Assembly: GCF_003386235.1 (NCBI RefSeq)
Contig: NZ_QRDZ01000001.1
Coordinates: forward strand, 1-64,000
Direction: 5' to 3'
DNA: 64,000 nt
From: Cohnella phaseoli
Lineage (GTDB): Bacteria; Bacillota; Bacilli; Paenibacillales; Paenibacillaceae
Part shown: piece by piece, positions 18,345 to 27,650 of the stretch
How positions within the stretch are numbered: the first letter of the stretch is position 1
Layout: every line of letters begins with the position of its first letter
Made by a program: the position numbers and the translations under genes
Notes under the pieces: model-generated
The model's input: the letters and a program-made list of their open reading frames with translations, nothing else
Database searches by the model: none
What the model was told of the DNA's origin: nothing

Positions 18345-20471
18345 ATGCTTATAAGCAGCAAGACGCTCAGGCAAATGATAAGAATTGGGATAGCGGCAGT
18401 CTTGGGAGTCGTTCTTCTCCAGGGAGCGGATCGCCCGGTTTATGCCGAACTGCCCTATACGACCTATTCAAGCGATATGAACAAGTGGATAAGAACGCCC
18501 AATGCCTTCGTTCCGAAAGGGGTGTGGGGGGGCCTTAACCATCCGGAGGATTTATTCATAACTTCGAGGGACGAATTGTATGTCGCAGACACGGGAAACA
18601 ACCGCATCGTGCAGCTTGACCTGGAAGGCCATACGGTTAGAACAATTCCTGATCCGACTGACCAGGATCCAAAGGCAAAGCTGCGGAAACCGGAGGGTGT
18701 ATTCGTAACGGAAGATGGCGTCATTTATGTGGCGGATACCGGAAGCCGCAGAATCGCCATCTTCGACCGCGACGGGAGGTACATGCAAGAGCTGCTTGCC
18801 CCGTCTTCCGAGCTGCTGCCGGCAACGTTCGTGTATGCTCCGCTGAAAGTGGTCGTCGATCAGCGCGGTTATATTTACATGGTTACGAAAGGCGGATATC
18901 AGGGGCTGCTGCAGTTGGCTCCCGATGGATCCTTCGCGGGTTTCTACGGGGCTAATAAAGTTCCGACCAGTTGGTTGGACAGCTTGAAGAGAAAATTTTT
19001 CACCGAGGAGCAGCTGAAGGAAGAGCTATCGCGCTTGCCGGGTGCGGTTACGAATGTCACTCTTGACGCCCAAGGCTTTATGTTCACGGTTAACAAAGAC
19101 TTGAAGAGCGGTCAGTTGAAGCGCCTTAATTTCGGCGGAGTCGATCTTCTGATGAATCGTAATTTCGCGCCTTGGGTGAAGCCTCTGGACAAGTTTTCAT
19201 TTCAAGATGTACACGTGGATTCCCATGGGGTTATGTCGGCGGCGGAAACGACCGAGGGAAAAATATATCAGTATGATAAATACGGCGAGCTACTGTTCGT
19301 ATTCGGAACGGCTTCCGTCGGCTCGGAGCAGCGGCTGGGGATGTTCAAACGGGTGACGAGCATCGTTGCGGACTCGCACGGCAGCTTATATATCGCCGAC
19401 GGGGAACAGAATCGCATCCAAATCATGAAACGCACGCATTTTGGAGAACTGGTCCATCAGGCCTCTTATATGGATAACCAGGGAAAGTACGAAGAGGCTC
19501 GGGAGCTGTGGGAAGAAATTCATCGCCTGAACGGGATGTACGACAGGGCCTACTTGGGCATAGCCAAAGCCAAGTTCAAAACCGGGGATTACGAACAGGC
19601 TATGACGTATTTCGAACAAGCGAAGGATAAGGACGGCTATTCGGAATCGTTCTGGCAGGTGCGAATGAATTTCCTGCTGCGGTATTTCGGTACAGGAATG
19701 ACGGTGCTGGCTATTGCTCTTATCGGCTTTTTCCTTTATCGGAGAATCATCCGAAGCCGCAAGAAACGTAGGCTTATTCGTGATCAGAGCGAGGACTCGT
19801 CGCAAATCCTTCCGCAGGAAAATAGGCGATGGGCGCATCGGGCGCGAAATTTGGCAGAGCCGTGGAAGATGATGCTCGGCATGCTGAGGCATCCGATGAA
19901 CGGGATGTACGACATAGCCGTTTCGACGCAGGTAAGATGGCGATTCGCACTGTTCTTCGTCGTACTCGGGTTTATTCTCCTCATTGCCGGAAAAGCGGTC
20001 GTAAGTATGCTGTTCGCCGCCCAGCGGTTTGAGACCTTGAATTTGACTATGGAGGCAATGAAATACTTCCTGCCCTGGCTATCCTGGATCATTGCCAATT
20101 ATTTGACGGGATCGGTCATGCGCGGCGAAGGCTCGTTCGGCAAAGTATTTGTCGTGAACAGCTATGCGTTGGCGCCGTATATTCTATTTATTTTACCGAT
20201 TCAATGGTTGTCTAACGTGCTGACTTTGCAAGAGGGGATTTTTTACGCTGCGGCTAATTACGTGATTGTATTATGGGTGTTGATCCTGATCTTTGTCGGC
20301 ACCCAGAATGTGCATAATTACAATTTGAAAGAAGCAATCGGCATGATGTCGGTTTCCATTGTCACGTTTCTCTGCCTGTGGGTATTCGGTTTCGTCCTGA
20401 TCGGATTGATCTACCAGGCGACCGATTTTGTAGCTGGTTTTGGGCGGGAGGTGTGGTTGCGTGTTCGATAA
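18345..20471 (+). CDS. membrane protein with NHL beta-propeller, TPR and YIP1 domains
   Basis: 708 residues with an unusual order of parts. A signal or anchor (about 10-33) is followed by an extracytoplasmic NHL-repeat propeller (about 50-375; repeats such as ELYVADTGNNRIVQLD, VIYVADTGSRRIAIFD, SLYIADGEQNRIQIMK), then two TPR-like helices (about 375-440, YEEARELWEEIHRLNG and YEQAMTYFEQAK), a membrane segment (about 445-466), a basic cytoplasmic linker, and a YIP1-type multi-span domain (about 520-700). It is not a transporter subunit by homology. It lies between two permease pairs and beside a DUF5696 gene, so it may be a scaffold or sensor for the importer. The propeller could bind glycan or the giant binding protein. 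Function is unproven. Confidence 0.8.
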   Translation: MLISSKTLRQMIRIGIAAVLGVVLLQGADRPVYAELPYTTYSSDMNKWIRTPNAFVPKGVWGGLNHPEDLFITSRDELYVADTGNNRIVQLDLEGHTVRTIPDPTDQDPKAKLRKPEGVFVTEDGVIYVADTGSRRIAIFDRDGRYMQELLAPSSELLPATFVYAPLKVVVDQRGYIYMVTKGGYQGLLQLAPDGSFAGFYGANKVPTSWLDSLKRKFFTEEQLKEELSRLPGAVTNVTLDAQGFMFTVNKDLKSGQLKRLNFGGVDLLMNRNFAPWVKPLDKFSFQDVHVDSHGVMSAAETTEGKIYQYDKYGELLFVFGTASVGSEQRLGMFKRVTSIVADSHGSLYIADGEQNRIQIMKRTHFGELVHQASYMDNQGKYEEARELWEEIHRLNGMYDRAYLGIAKAKFKTGDYEQAMTYFEQAKDKDGYSESFWQVRMNFLLRYFGTGMTVLAIALIGFFLYRRIIRSRKKRRLIRDQSEDSSQILPQENRRWAHRARNLAEPWKMMLGMLRHPMNGMYDIAVSTQVRWRFALFFVVLGFILLIAGKAVVSMLFAAQRFETLNLTMEAMKYFLPWLSWIIANYLTGSVMRGEGSFGKVFVVNSYALAPYILFILPIQWLSNVLTLQEGIFYAAANYVIVLWVLILIFVGTQNVHNYNLKEAIGMMSVSIVTFLCLWVFGFVLIGLIYQATDFVAGFGREVWLRVR

Positions 20472-22749
20472 AGCGAAGAAGATATTTGATCGGAAATATT
20501 GGAAAAAAGGGGTTGCGGCGGCCGTCATTCTGATTCTCATCGTTGTTGGAACGGTCTGGTGGATGAACCGTCCTCAATCCGTAAACGTGAATTCGGACAT
20601 TCAATCCAAGGCGGATGCCGCGGCCTTTTTCTCAGGCTTGGACGTGACAGCGGACTTGCCTAAAGGAGAGTCGCGTAACTTCGATGGCGTGCCATGGTTC
20701 AAAGCATATGAGCAGAAGAAAACAGCCCTTTGGTTCGATCCGAAGAGCGGGCAAGTAGCCGTCGAGGATAAGAGCAACGGAAAGATTTGGCGCAGCAATC
20801 CGGATTCGGCAGCTTTGGCGAAGGATACAACCAAAGGATTATGGCGCTCCCATCTGGAGTCTCCCCTCGTTCTGAGTTACTTCAACGCCGAGCGGACATT
20901 AATCAAAGATACCAATCTGAAGGAATTTCCGACTACCGTAAAATGGCAAAGCATCGACGAAGGTGTAGCCTTGATGTACGTTGTCGAGGAACTCGGCTTC
21001 CAGTTTTACGTCGAATACCGTCTGGAGGACGATCAATTGGTTGCCCGTATCCCGGAACTAGGGATATTAGAAACGAAAGAGAGCTTGTTGATGGAGCTTC
21101 ATCTCCTTCCGTTTATGGGGGCATCCCTGAATGGGACCGAAGGCTATTTGCTGGTGCCGGACGGTCCGGGAGGTTTGATCCGATTCAACAAAGCAGATCT
21201 CGATTTAATAAATGCCTATAATTACCCGGTATACGGATATGACTGGTCGATTCCCGCCAGTACTCCTTCAACGAGAAGAACGTCCGTTTCCTATCCGGTA
21301 TTCGGTCTCAATTCGGGGCAGGGGGGATATGTTGCCGTTATCGAGGAAGGGGCCGCCAGGGCGAATATCATAGCAACACCGGCCGGTATCTCAACGCAAT
21401 TCAACGAAACGCATGCGAAATTCGTGTACCGGCGAATGTACAATCAGCCGACAGGTCTAACATCGAGCATCCTATCCTATGAAAAAACGAAGCCGTACGA
21501 AGCTGTTTCGGTGCGCTATATTTTCCTCGATCAGATGGATGCCGACTATGTGGGAATGGCACAAGCCTACCGGGACTACTTGATGTCGCATCGAAAAATA
21601 GAGAGGCTCAATCCGAATGTCAAGCAGTCGCCATTGCAGCTTCAGTTCATTATCGGCGCAGGCGAAGCTAATCCACTGGGCGAGAAGCTGAGGATCGCAA
21701 CGTCGTTCAAGCAGGTGGAGGAAATCGTTCGAAGCCTTGCTAGTCAAGGCGTCACCAACGTCGAAGTCGGATTGGCAGGCTGGCAGAGCGGCGGAGATCC
21801 CGGGAACTTGCCGAAGCGATTCCCGATGGAGGAGAAGGCGGGAGGAGAAGAGGGGCTTCGGAATCTAATAGCCGATTTGCGTGAGCAAGGCATTCAAGTA
21901 AATCTTAACGATCGTCTGGATTCGGCCTCCAACTCGCGTAATAATGGGTTTTCTCCCGACGAGGATGGGATTCAATCCATTGTAGGCACGCCGCTAATCT
22001 ATTCTAATGCCGCAGACGAAATCATTTACAAGATCAGTCCGGTAAGAAATGTGCAGAAATACTTGCCCGACCTGATCGAGAATTGGAAGGGACTCGGGGT
22101 TGAGAGCGTCAATCTGGTTAACATGGGGACCGATCTGAATAGCGACTTTCATCCGAAGCGTAAGATCAGCAGGGAGCAATCCCTCTCTTACTCCCTTCAA
22201 ATGACGGATACCGTACGCCAAGCGTTAGGAAATGTCAAAGTATCTGGAGGGTTCGATTATTTATTGGGTCACGTGGATCATATGTTCGACTTTCCCCTTG
22301 AATATAATTACGATCTGATCGTGGATGAGCAGGTCCCGTTTTATCCAATAGCCGTACATGGTCTAGTGCCTTATTCTTCAGGCCCTGCCAATCTGAGAGA
22401 AGATCAAGCCGTACAATTTTTGCGGGATATCGAATATGGGGCGGTTCCACGGTTTACACTGACTTCCGAGGATCCGCGGTTGCTCAAGAGGACATCGTAC
22501 GAGAACCTGTTCAGTTCCCAGTATGAAGTGCTTGAACAACGAATTGTGGCCGAATACGAGGCGTTATCGAAGACGGGAGCCAGGAATAGCTTCATTACCG
22601 GACACGATAAGCTGGCCGAGGGCGTATTTGAGACCACCTACGAGAATGGGCGCAAAGTTCGGGTGAATTACAATGAAGTCCCCTATCGGGGGGAAGGATT
22701 TACGATTGAGCCTATGTTCTACCAAGTTGCGGGGGAGGGGGGGAGATGA
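20461..22749 (+). CDS. DUF5696-like membrane-anchored extracytoplasmic protein
   Basis: 762 residues. A single N-terminal membrane segment (about 15-34, preceded by lysines) anchors a large outer domain. The start of that domain (ALWFDPKSGQVAVEDKSNGKIWRSNP) and the later barrel-like stretches (VTNVEVGLAGWQSGGDPG, GVESVNLVNMGTDLNSDFHP) look like a glycoside-hydrolase-type TIM barrel. The protein resembles the DUF5696 family, which I recall next to YIP1 proteins and dual permeases in Paenibacillus. It may trim glycans at the membrane before import; no activity is established. GTG 20461 follows GGGAGGTG (20447-20454). It overlaps the previous gene by 11 bp and the next by 4 bp. Confidence 0.78.
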   Translation: MFDKAKKIFDRKYWKKGVAAAVILILIVVGTVWWMNRPQSVNVNSDIQSKADAAAFFSGLDVTADLPKGESRNFDGVPWFKAYEQKKTALWFDPKSGQVAVEDKSNGKIWRSNPDSAALAKDTTKGLWRSHLESPLVLSYFNAERTLIKDTNLKEFPTTVKWQSIDEGVALMYVVEELGFQFYVEYRLEDDQLVARIPELGILETKESLLMELHLLPFMGASLNGTEGYLLVPDGPGGLIRFNKADLDLINAYNYPVYGYDWSIPASTPSTRRTSVSYPVFGLNSGQGGYVAVIEEGAARANIIATPAGISTQFNETHAKFVYRRMYNQPTGLTSSILSYEKTKPYEAVSVRYIFLDQMDADYVGMAQAYRDYLMSHRKIERLNPNVKQSPLQLQFIIGAGEANPLGEKLRIATSFKQVEEIVRSLASQGVTNVEVGLAGWQSGGDPGNLPKRFPMEEKAGGEEGLRNLIADLREQGIQVNLNDRLDSASNSRNNGFSPDEDGIQSIVGTPLIYSNAADEIIYKISPVRNVQKYLPDLIENWKGLGVESVNLVNMGTDLNSDFHPKRKISREQSLSYSLQMTDTVRQALGNVKVSGGFDYLLGHVDHMFDFPLEYNYDLIVDEQVPFYPIAVHGLVPYSSGPANLREDQAVQFLRDIEYGAVPRFTLTSEDPRLLKRTSYENLFSSQYEVLEQRIVAEYEALSKTGARNSFITGHDKLAEGVFETTYENGRKVRVNYNEVPYRGEGFTIEPMFYQVAGEGGR

Positions 22750-23672
22750 GCCGAATGAACATGGGTTCCGTAATGACCAAAGAAGATCATGCGCGACAAA
22801 AAAGACTGCAGTCGTTTAAGGACGCCTTGCGCGGATATCTATTCCTCCTGCCCTGGATGTTGGGGATCGTTATGTTCGTCGCCTACCCGCTCATTTATTC
22901 CTTCTTTATCAGCTTTCAAAAAGTAGGCGTCAAAAATGACGGATCAGGCTTGAAATACGATTTCGTAGGGATGGACAATTATAAACATGCTTTTGTCGTC
23001 GATAACGTCTTTCCGGTCGAAATGTTTCTCTTTATGCGAGAAGTAATGCTGGTCGTGCCTATTACCGTCCTATTCGCTCTTCTGATCTCCATCCTGCTGA
23101 ACCAGAAGTTCAAGGGGAGAATGCTGTTCCGAGCCGTTTTTTTCTTGCCCGTTATTTTCGCTTCCGGGCAGGTGCTGCTTGAACTGTTCAATCAAGGGCA
23201 GGGCACATTGCCTCTTGTGGAGAGATACAACCTGGCGGATGTGATCTACGATGTACTGCCGATAACCGCTGCAGGAACCGTTATGGACTTATTGGGCAAG
23301 TTCGTCATTATTCTCTGGTTCTCCGGCGTGCAGATCATTTTGTTTTTGGCGGCATTCCAGACCGTCCCCAGAACGACTTACGAAGCAGCGCAGATCGACG
23401 GGGCGACGCCATGGGAATCCTTTTGGAAAATTACGTTTCCCGCCATTTCTCCGTTTATTATTTTGAATCTCATTTATACGTTGGTGGAGCAGTCTTCCAA
23501 CCCGTTTAATCCCGTTTTAAGCCATATTCTGAAAAATACGACGGATGCCAATACGGGATACGGTTATGCGAGCGCTTTAGGGTGGATTTACTTTGCGTTC
23601 ATGATGTTGCCCATATTAGTACTTGTGTTTATTGCAAGACGCCAAAGCAAGAGAACGGGGGTGACGAGATGA
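22746..23672 (+). CDS. sugar ABC permease, MalF type (pair 2)
   Basis: 308 residues, six membrane segments, EAA loop TYEAAQIDGATPWESFWKITFPAISP near 212-237. It is the first member of the second permease pair in the operon. ATG 22746 overlaps the DUF5696 gene by 4 bp (ATGA). A second pair with no dedicated ATPase implies that both importers share the ATPase encoded at 12469, or a housekeeping one. Confidence 0.95.
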   Translation: MSRMNMGSVMTKEDHARQKRLQSFKDALRGYLFLLPWMLGIVMFVAYPLIYSFFISFQKVGVKNDGSGLKYDFVGMDNYKHAFVVDNVFPVEMFLFMREVMLVVPITVLFALLISILLNQKFKGRMLFRAVFFLPVIFASGQVLLELFNQGQGTLPLVERYNLADVIYDVLPITAAGTVMDLLGKFVIILWFSGVQIILFLAAFQTVPRTTYEAAQIDGATPWESFWKITFPAISPFIILNLIYTLVEQSSNPFNPVLSHILKNTTDANTGYGYASALGWIYFAFMMLPILVLVFIARRQSKRTGVTR

Positions 23673-24691
23673 ATGCCGGACAGATACCGACTAGCGAAAA
23701 AAGAAGAATGGGGCATTCAACCGTAAAGCGTATGGCTGATTGGCGCGTTAGGCTAAGGTCAAGCGCGAGAATGCAGAAAGGCCGCATGCTGATATTCGGA
23801 AGGCATTTTAATGACGGATGGCTATTCAAGCTGGCGATCTACATCATCCTATCCGCAGCCGCGTTGCTGTATCTGAACCCCGTCGTCTATATGCTGACGA
23901 CTTCCTTGAAGCAAGGAACCGATCTCGTGAATCCGATGATTCAGTGGATTCCGAGCAAGCTGGAGTGGTCCAATTATGCCTCGGCTATCATCGGCTTGCA
24001 TTACTGGAAGTCCATCGTGCAGACGGGATGGATTTCGATAGCTGCTTCGCTCTTGCAAATGGGGTCTTGCGCGATCGCGGGATATGCCTTTGCCAGAATG
24101 AAGATTCCGGGAAAGTCTATCTTCTTCTTCATCGTATTGATGACCTTTCTGATCCCGCCGCAGACGTTGTCGATTCCGTTATATGTGCTTTATTCCAAGC
24201 TGGGATGGCTGAATACGCCGCTGCCCCTGCTCATTCCCGGTCTGTTTGCACAAGGGTTGAAGGGCGCGATATTTATTGTGATTTTTCGCCAGTTTTTCGC
24301 GACTTTGCCGAAGGAACTGGAAGAATCCGCCCGTATGGACGGAGCGGGTCCGCTAAAGACGTTCTGGAGAATTATGCTGCCTTTGGCCAGACCCGCTCTG
24401 CTGATCGTCTTCCTGTTTTCCTTCGTATGGCATTGGAACGATTATTACGAGCCGGCCCTGTATTTGAAAAACGGAGATTTCACTTTGTTGGCCCAAAGCA
24501 TGCAGTTCCTGCAGGGAAACTTGAATGCGGCTGCCGCTACGGGTTCTTCGATGGGCGGAAGTTATTTCAGCTTGAACGAGTCGATTACGATGGCGGCAGC
24601 TTTCTTGATTGTTGCTCCGCCTCTAATCCTATACATGTTCGCGCAAAGATACTTTGTCGAAGGCATTGAACGTACGGGTATTGTGGAATGA
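23669..24691 (+). CDS. sugar ABC permease, MalG type (pair 2)
   Basis: 340 residues. About 45 residues of basic, cytoplasmic N-terminus precede six membrane segments. The EAA loop is ELEESARMDGAGPLKTFWRIMLPLARP near 214-240. It pairs with the preceding MalF-type protein. ATG 23669 overlaps the upstream stop by 4 bp. Confidence 0.95.
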   Translation: MNAGQIPTSEKRRMGHSTVKRMADWRVRLRSSARMQKGRMLIFGRHFNDGWLFKLAIYIILSAAALLYLNPVVYMLTTSLKQGTDLVNPMIQWIPSKLEWSNYASAIIGLHYWKSIVQTGWISIAASLLQMGSCAIAGYAFARMKIPGKSIFFFIVLMTFLIPPQTLSIPLYVLYSKLGWLNTPLPLLIPGLFAQGLKGAIFIVIFRQFFATLPKELEESARMDGAGPLKTFWRIMLPLARPALLIVFLFSFVWHWNDYYEPALYLKNGDFTLLAQSMQFLQGNLNAAAATGSSMGGSYFSLNESITMAAAFLIVAPPLILYMFAQRYFVEGIERTGIVE

Positions 24692-24731
24692 GGGAAGAGG
24701 ATGATTGGAAGAACGAGGAGGAGATGCGGGA

Positions 24732-25595
24732 ATGAAGTCGGGTGTGAGCACTTACAGTTTGGTAGATAAAATTGCATCCAGACAGATGAGCGTGCTGGAC
24801 GTTATCCAATGGATAGCCCATCAAGGCGGCGAGCATGTCGAGATTGTTCCTGCGGGGTACGACTTGGAAAACAACATGGAGCTTGTCGATGCCATTCGCG
24901 GCAAGGCGGAGGAATTGAAGCTGGACATCTCCAACTATGCGATCACAGCCAACTTCGTCGCGGGGGATGAACGGGCTTGCGAAGCTGAAATCGCGCGCGT
25001 CATGAAGCATGTCGATATCGCCGATCGGCTCGGCGCGAAGCTGATGCGCCATGATGTAGCGTTCCGCCCCGTTGGGGAAATGACCGAGGCTTACTTCGCT
25101 GCCGATCTGGATCGAATGGCGGATGCGTGTCGCCGGATTGCCGATTATGCCGTGCAATACGGTATAACAACAAGCGTTGAAAATCACGGCCACTACGTTC
25201 AGGCAAGCGAACGGGTGGAACGGCTGCTTCGCCATGTCGATCGGACTAATTTCAGAACGACCGTGGATATCGCCAATTTTATGTGTGTGGACGAAGATCC
25301 GGTCGAAGCTTGCAAGCGAAACGCGCCGTATGCATCGATGGTTCATGTCAAAGATTTCTACGTGCGTCCGTCAGGCTTCGATTATGGAGAAGGGTGGGGC
25401 CAATCCGTGGGAGGCAACGCTCTTCGGGGCGCTATTTTGGGCAATGGAGACGTTAACGTAAGGGAAATCTTGCGCATAATCAAGTCTTCCGGTTATGACG
25501 GCTACTTGTCATTGGAATTCGAAGGCATGGAGGATAGCCTGACTGGCACTAGAGTGGGGCTGGACAATCTGAAGCGGATTTGGGCGGAAGTATAA
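24732..25595 (+). CDS. sugar phosphate isomerase/epimerase-like TIM-barrel enzyme
   Basis: 287 residues with the xylose-isomerase/AP-endonuclease-2 barrel pattern. Likely metal ligands are seen in strand-end motifs SVENHGH (about 154), TVDIAN (about 180), MVHVKDF (about 206) and LSLEFEG (about 268). No transport signal, so cytoplasmic. Relatives act as ketose epimerases, inosose dehydratases or, together with Gfo/Idh/MocA dehydrogenases, as 3-keto-glycoside eliminases. Two such dehydrogenases follow immediately, which favours the last role by context only. ATG 24732 is chosen, with GAGGAGATG upstream at 24716-24724. Confidence 0.85.
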   Translation: MKSGVSTYSLVDKIASRQMSVLDVIQWIAHQGGEHVEIVPAGYDLENNMELVDAIRGKAEELKLDISNYAITANFVAGDERACEAEIARVMKHVDIADRLGAKLMRHDVAFRPVGEMTEAYFAADLDRMADACRRIADYAVQYGITTSVENHGHYVQASERVERLLRHVDRTNFRTTVDIANFMCVDEDPVEACKRNAPYASMVHVKDFYVRPSGFDYGEGWGQSVGGNALRGAILGNGDVNVREILRIIKSSGYDGYLSLEFEGMEDSLTGTRVGLDNLKRIWAEV

Positions 25596-25628
25596 ACTTA
25601 GTGGATTAAGAGAGGGATGGAGCTAGAG

Positions 25629-26594
25629 ATGAGGATCAGAATCGGATTTATCGGCGTGGGCGGCATTGCCCAAGACCATATTCGCGTGCTTAAGAAAATG
25701 GAAGATACAGAGATTGTGAGCCTATTTGATCCGAATGCGGACAACGCAAGGCGGGCAGCCGAAGCGACCGGAGCCCAGATCATGGACAGTGCGGATCACG
25801 TGCTGGATAAGCAGCGCATCGATCTTGTCTTCATTTGTACGCCGCAGTTTGCCAGGGGAGACTTGGAGATCGTTGCGGCCCGCCGGGGAATTCCGTTCTT
25901 CGTCGAGAAGCCGCTTGGCGTTGACGCGGAGGTGGTCCGGCAGAAAGAAAAGCTCATCCGCGAGACGGGAATTATCCATACGGTTGGTTATGTGCTGCGC
26001 TATTACGATACGGTTCAGCAAGCGAAGCGCTATTTGCAGGGAAGACGCCCTCATCTCATTCAAGGCGTCCGGATAGGCGGCTCACATCCAGCCAAGTGGT
26101 GGAAGCAGCTCGATAGGTCAGGCGGACATTTGGTAGATACCGCCACCCATCAGGTCGATATGATTCGTTATGTCGGCGGCGAAATTCGCGAGGTGCAGGC
26201 TGTGTTCGGACGCGTGTCGTTCGAACAAATCGAGCCGGATAGCACGATTCCCGATGCCGGAGCGATGAACTTCGTGATGGACAGCGGGGCCGTAGGTTCG
26301 CTCACGGAATCCTGTTTGTCGCCGTTCCATGCCGGGTCGGACATTAAGTTTTTCGGGGCCGATTTCTTTGTCCATTTGAGTCAGAACGGCAGCCAGTTAA
26401 CGCTGATCGACAATGAGCAGAGCCTGACGGTAACGGCTGAGCGGGATCCCGGCTATGAGCAGTGCAGAACGTTGGTCGACGCCGTGAAGTCCGGCAATCC
26501 GAGCTTGATCTTATGCGACTATGCCGATGCGCTTCGGACGTTGGAGGTTACGCTGGCCGCAAACAAATCCGAACAAAATCGGATTAAACCTTAA
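25629..26594 (+). CDS. Gfo/Idh/MocA-family NAD(P)-dependent oxidoreductase 1
   Basis: 321 residues. Rossmann motif GFIGVGGIAQDH at the N-terminus, the family lysine in FFVEKPLGVD near 92-97, and the catalytic region GGHLVDTATHQVDMIRYVGG near 162-181. It oxidises or reduces a hydroxyl of a sugar or cyclitol. GGAG at 25619-25622 supports ATG 25629; ATG 25617, four codons earlier, is also possible. It sits between a TIM-barrel isomerase-like gene and a second family member, so a multi-step oxidation/elimination pathway is likely. Confidence 0.92.
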   Translation: MRIRIGFIGVGGIAQDHIRVLKKMEDTEIVSLFDPNADNARRAAEATGAQIMDSADHVLDKQRIDLVFICTPQFARGDLEIVAARRGIPFFVEKPLGVDAEVVRQKEKLIRETGIIHTVGYVLRYYDTVQQAKRYLQGRRPHLIQGVRIGGSHPAKWWKQLDRSGGHLVDTATHQVDMIRYVGGEIREVQAVFGRVSFEQIEPDSTIPDAGAMNFVMDSGAVGSLTESCLSPFHAGSDIKFFGADFFVHLSQNGSQLTLIDNEQSLTVTAERDPGYEQCRTLVDAVKSGNPSLILCDYADALRTLEVTLAANKSEQNRIKP

Positions 26595-26609
26595 CGAGGA
26601 GGAATTACG

Positions 26610-27632
26610 ATGTCTATTTTGCGATTTGCGGTAGTGGGAACCGGTTGGGTGGCGGGTGAATATTTGAAAGCGATACATGCCCGCCAAGATGCGGAGGTGT
26701 ATGCCGTCGTCAGCGCCCATCAGGCGCATGCTCAGCAGCGGCTTGCTGAGCTAGGCATAATTGCGCGAATCTTCGAACGTTACGAGGATGCGGTAGCGGA
26801 TCCGCAGGTAGATGCCGTCGTTCTCTGTTCCACGCCCGGCATTCGTCCGGAGCAAGCGGTGCTGGCCGCGCGCCAGGGCAAACACATCGTCTTCGAGAAG
26901 CCGTTGGCCATGAATCGGGAAGGCTTATGGGCAATAGCGGAGGCGCTTGAAGCAAATCCGGTGCATACGGTCGCCGGATTTGTCTTGAGGTGGAACCCCT
27001 CCTTCAACAACACGAAAGCGTTGATCGAAGACGATGCGATCGGCCGGGTGTTCATGGCGCAGATTGATTACTGGCACAACATCGGTCCGCATTATCCGCA
27101 GTATCGATGGAGCAAGACGAGGGCGCTCGGCGGCAGCAGCATGCTGTCCGCCGGCTGCCATGCAGTGGATGCCGTCCGTTACTTCGCTGGAGAAATCGAA
27201 GAGGTGACCGCGTACGGCTGCCGGACCTGGGCGGATTCGGAATACGAATTCGATTCGAACGCGATTGCCATATTCAAGCTTAGAAACGGCGGTATCGGCA
27301 AAGTGTCGTCGTCGCTGGAATGCAAGACGACGTACAAGTTCAACATTCATCTGCTCGGCGAGAAAGGCGCCATTATGAACAACCAATTGTATAGCCACAA
27401 GCTGCCGGGGCAGACAGAATACGCGACAATCCCGACGATTCTGCCGGACAGCGGGGACGTTTCGCATCACCCTTTCGCTGAAGAGATCGACGATTTCATG
27501 CAATCGCTTCGAGGGAAAACCCGGTCGCGCTGCGATTTTTTCGATGCGATGCAAACGATGGAGGCGTGTTTCGCCATTGACGAATCCCTAGCGAGCGGAC
27601 GGAAGGTTTCCTTGCCGCTGGTTAGATCGTAG
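26610..27632 (+). CDS. Gfo/Idh/MocA-family NAD(P)-dependent oxidoreductase 2
   Basis: 340 residues with the Rossmann motif FAVVGTGWVAGEY, the lysine motif IVFEKPLAMN near 90-99 and the catalytic segment GGSSMLSAGCHAVDAVRYFAGE near 173-194. Sequence differs enough from the preceding gene that they probably act on different positions or different intermediates of one substrate. ATG 26610 is preceded by GAGGAGG. Confidence 0.93.
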   Translation: MSILRFAVVGTGWVAGEYLKAIHARQDAEVYAVVSAHQAHAQQRLAELGIIARIFERYEDAVADPQVDAVVLCSTPGIRPEQAVLAARQGKHIVFEKPLAMNREGLWAIAEALEANPVHTVAGFVLRWNPSFNNTKALIEDDAIGRVFMAQIDYWHNIGPHYPQYRWSKTRALGGSSMLSAGCHAVDAVRYFAGEIEEVTAYGCRTWADSEYEFDSNAIAIFKLRNGGIGKVSSSLECKTTYKFNIHLLGEKGAIMNNQLYSHKLPGQTEYATIPTILPDSGDVSHHPFAEEIDDFMQSLRGKTRSRCDFFDAMQTMEACFAIDESLASGRKVSLPLVRS

Positions 27633-27650
27633 AAGGAGCTGCATAAAGAA

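Noticed and set aside
23818-24669. 283-codon plus-strand open frame inside the second MalG-type permease
   Set aside because: The overlapping frame encodes a clear six-helix permease with EAA loop; this one has no membrane pattern or family motif.
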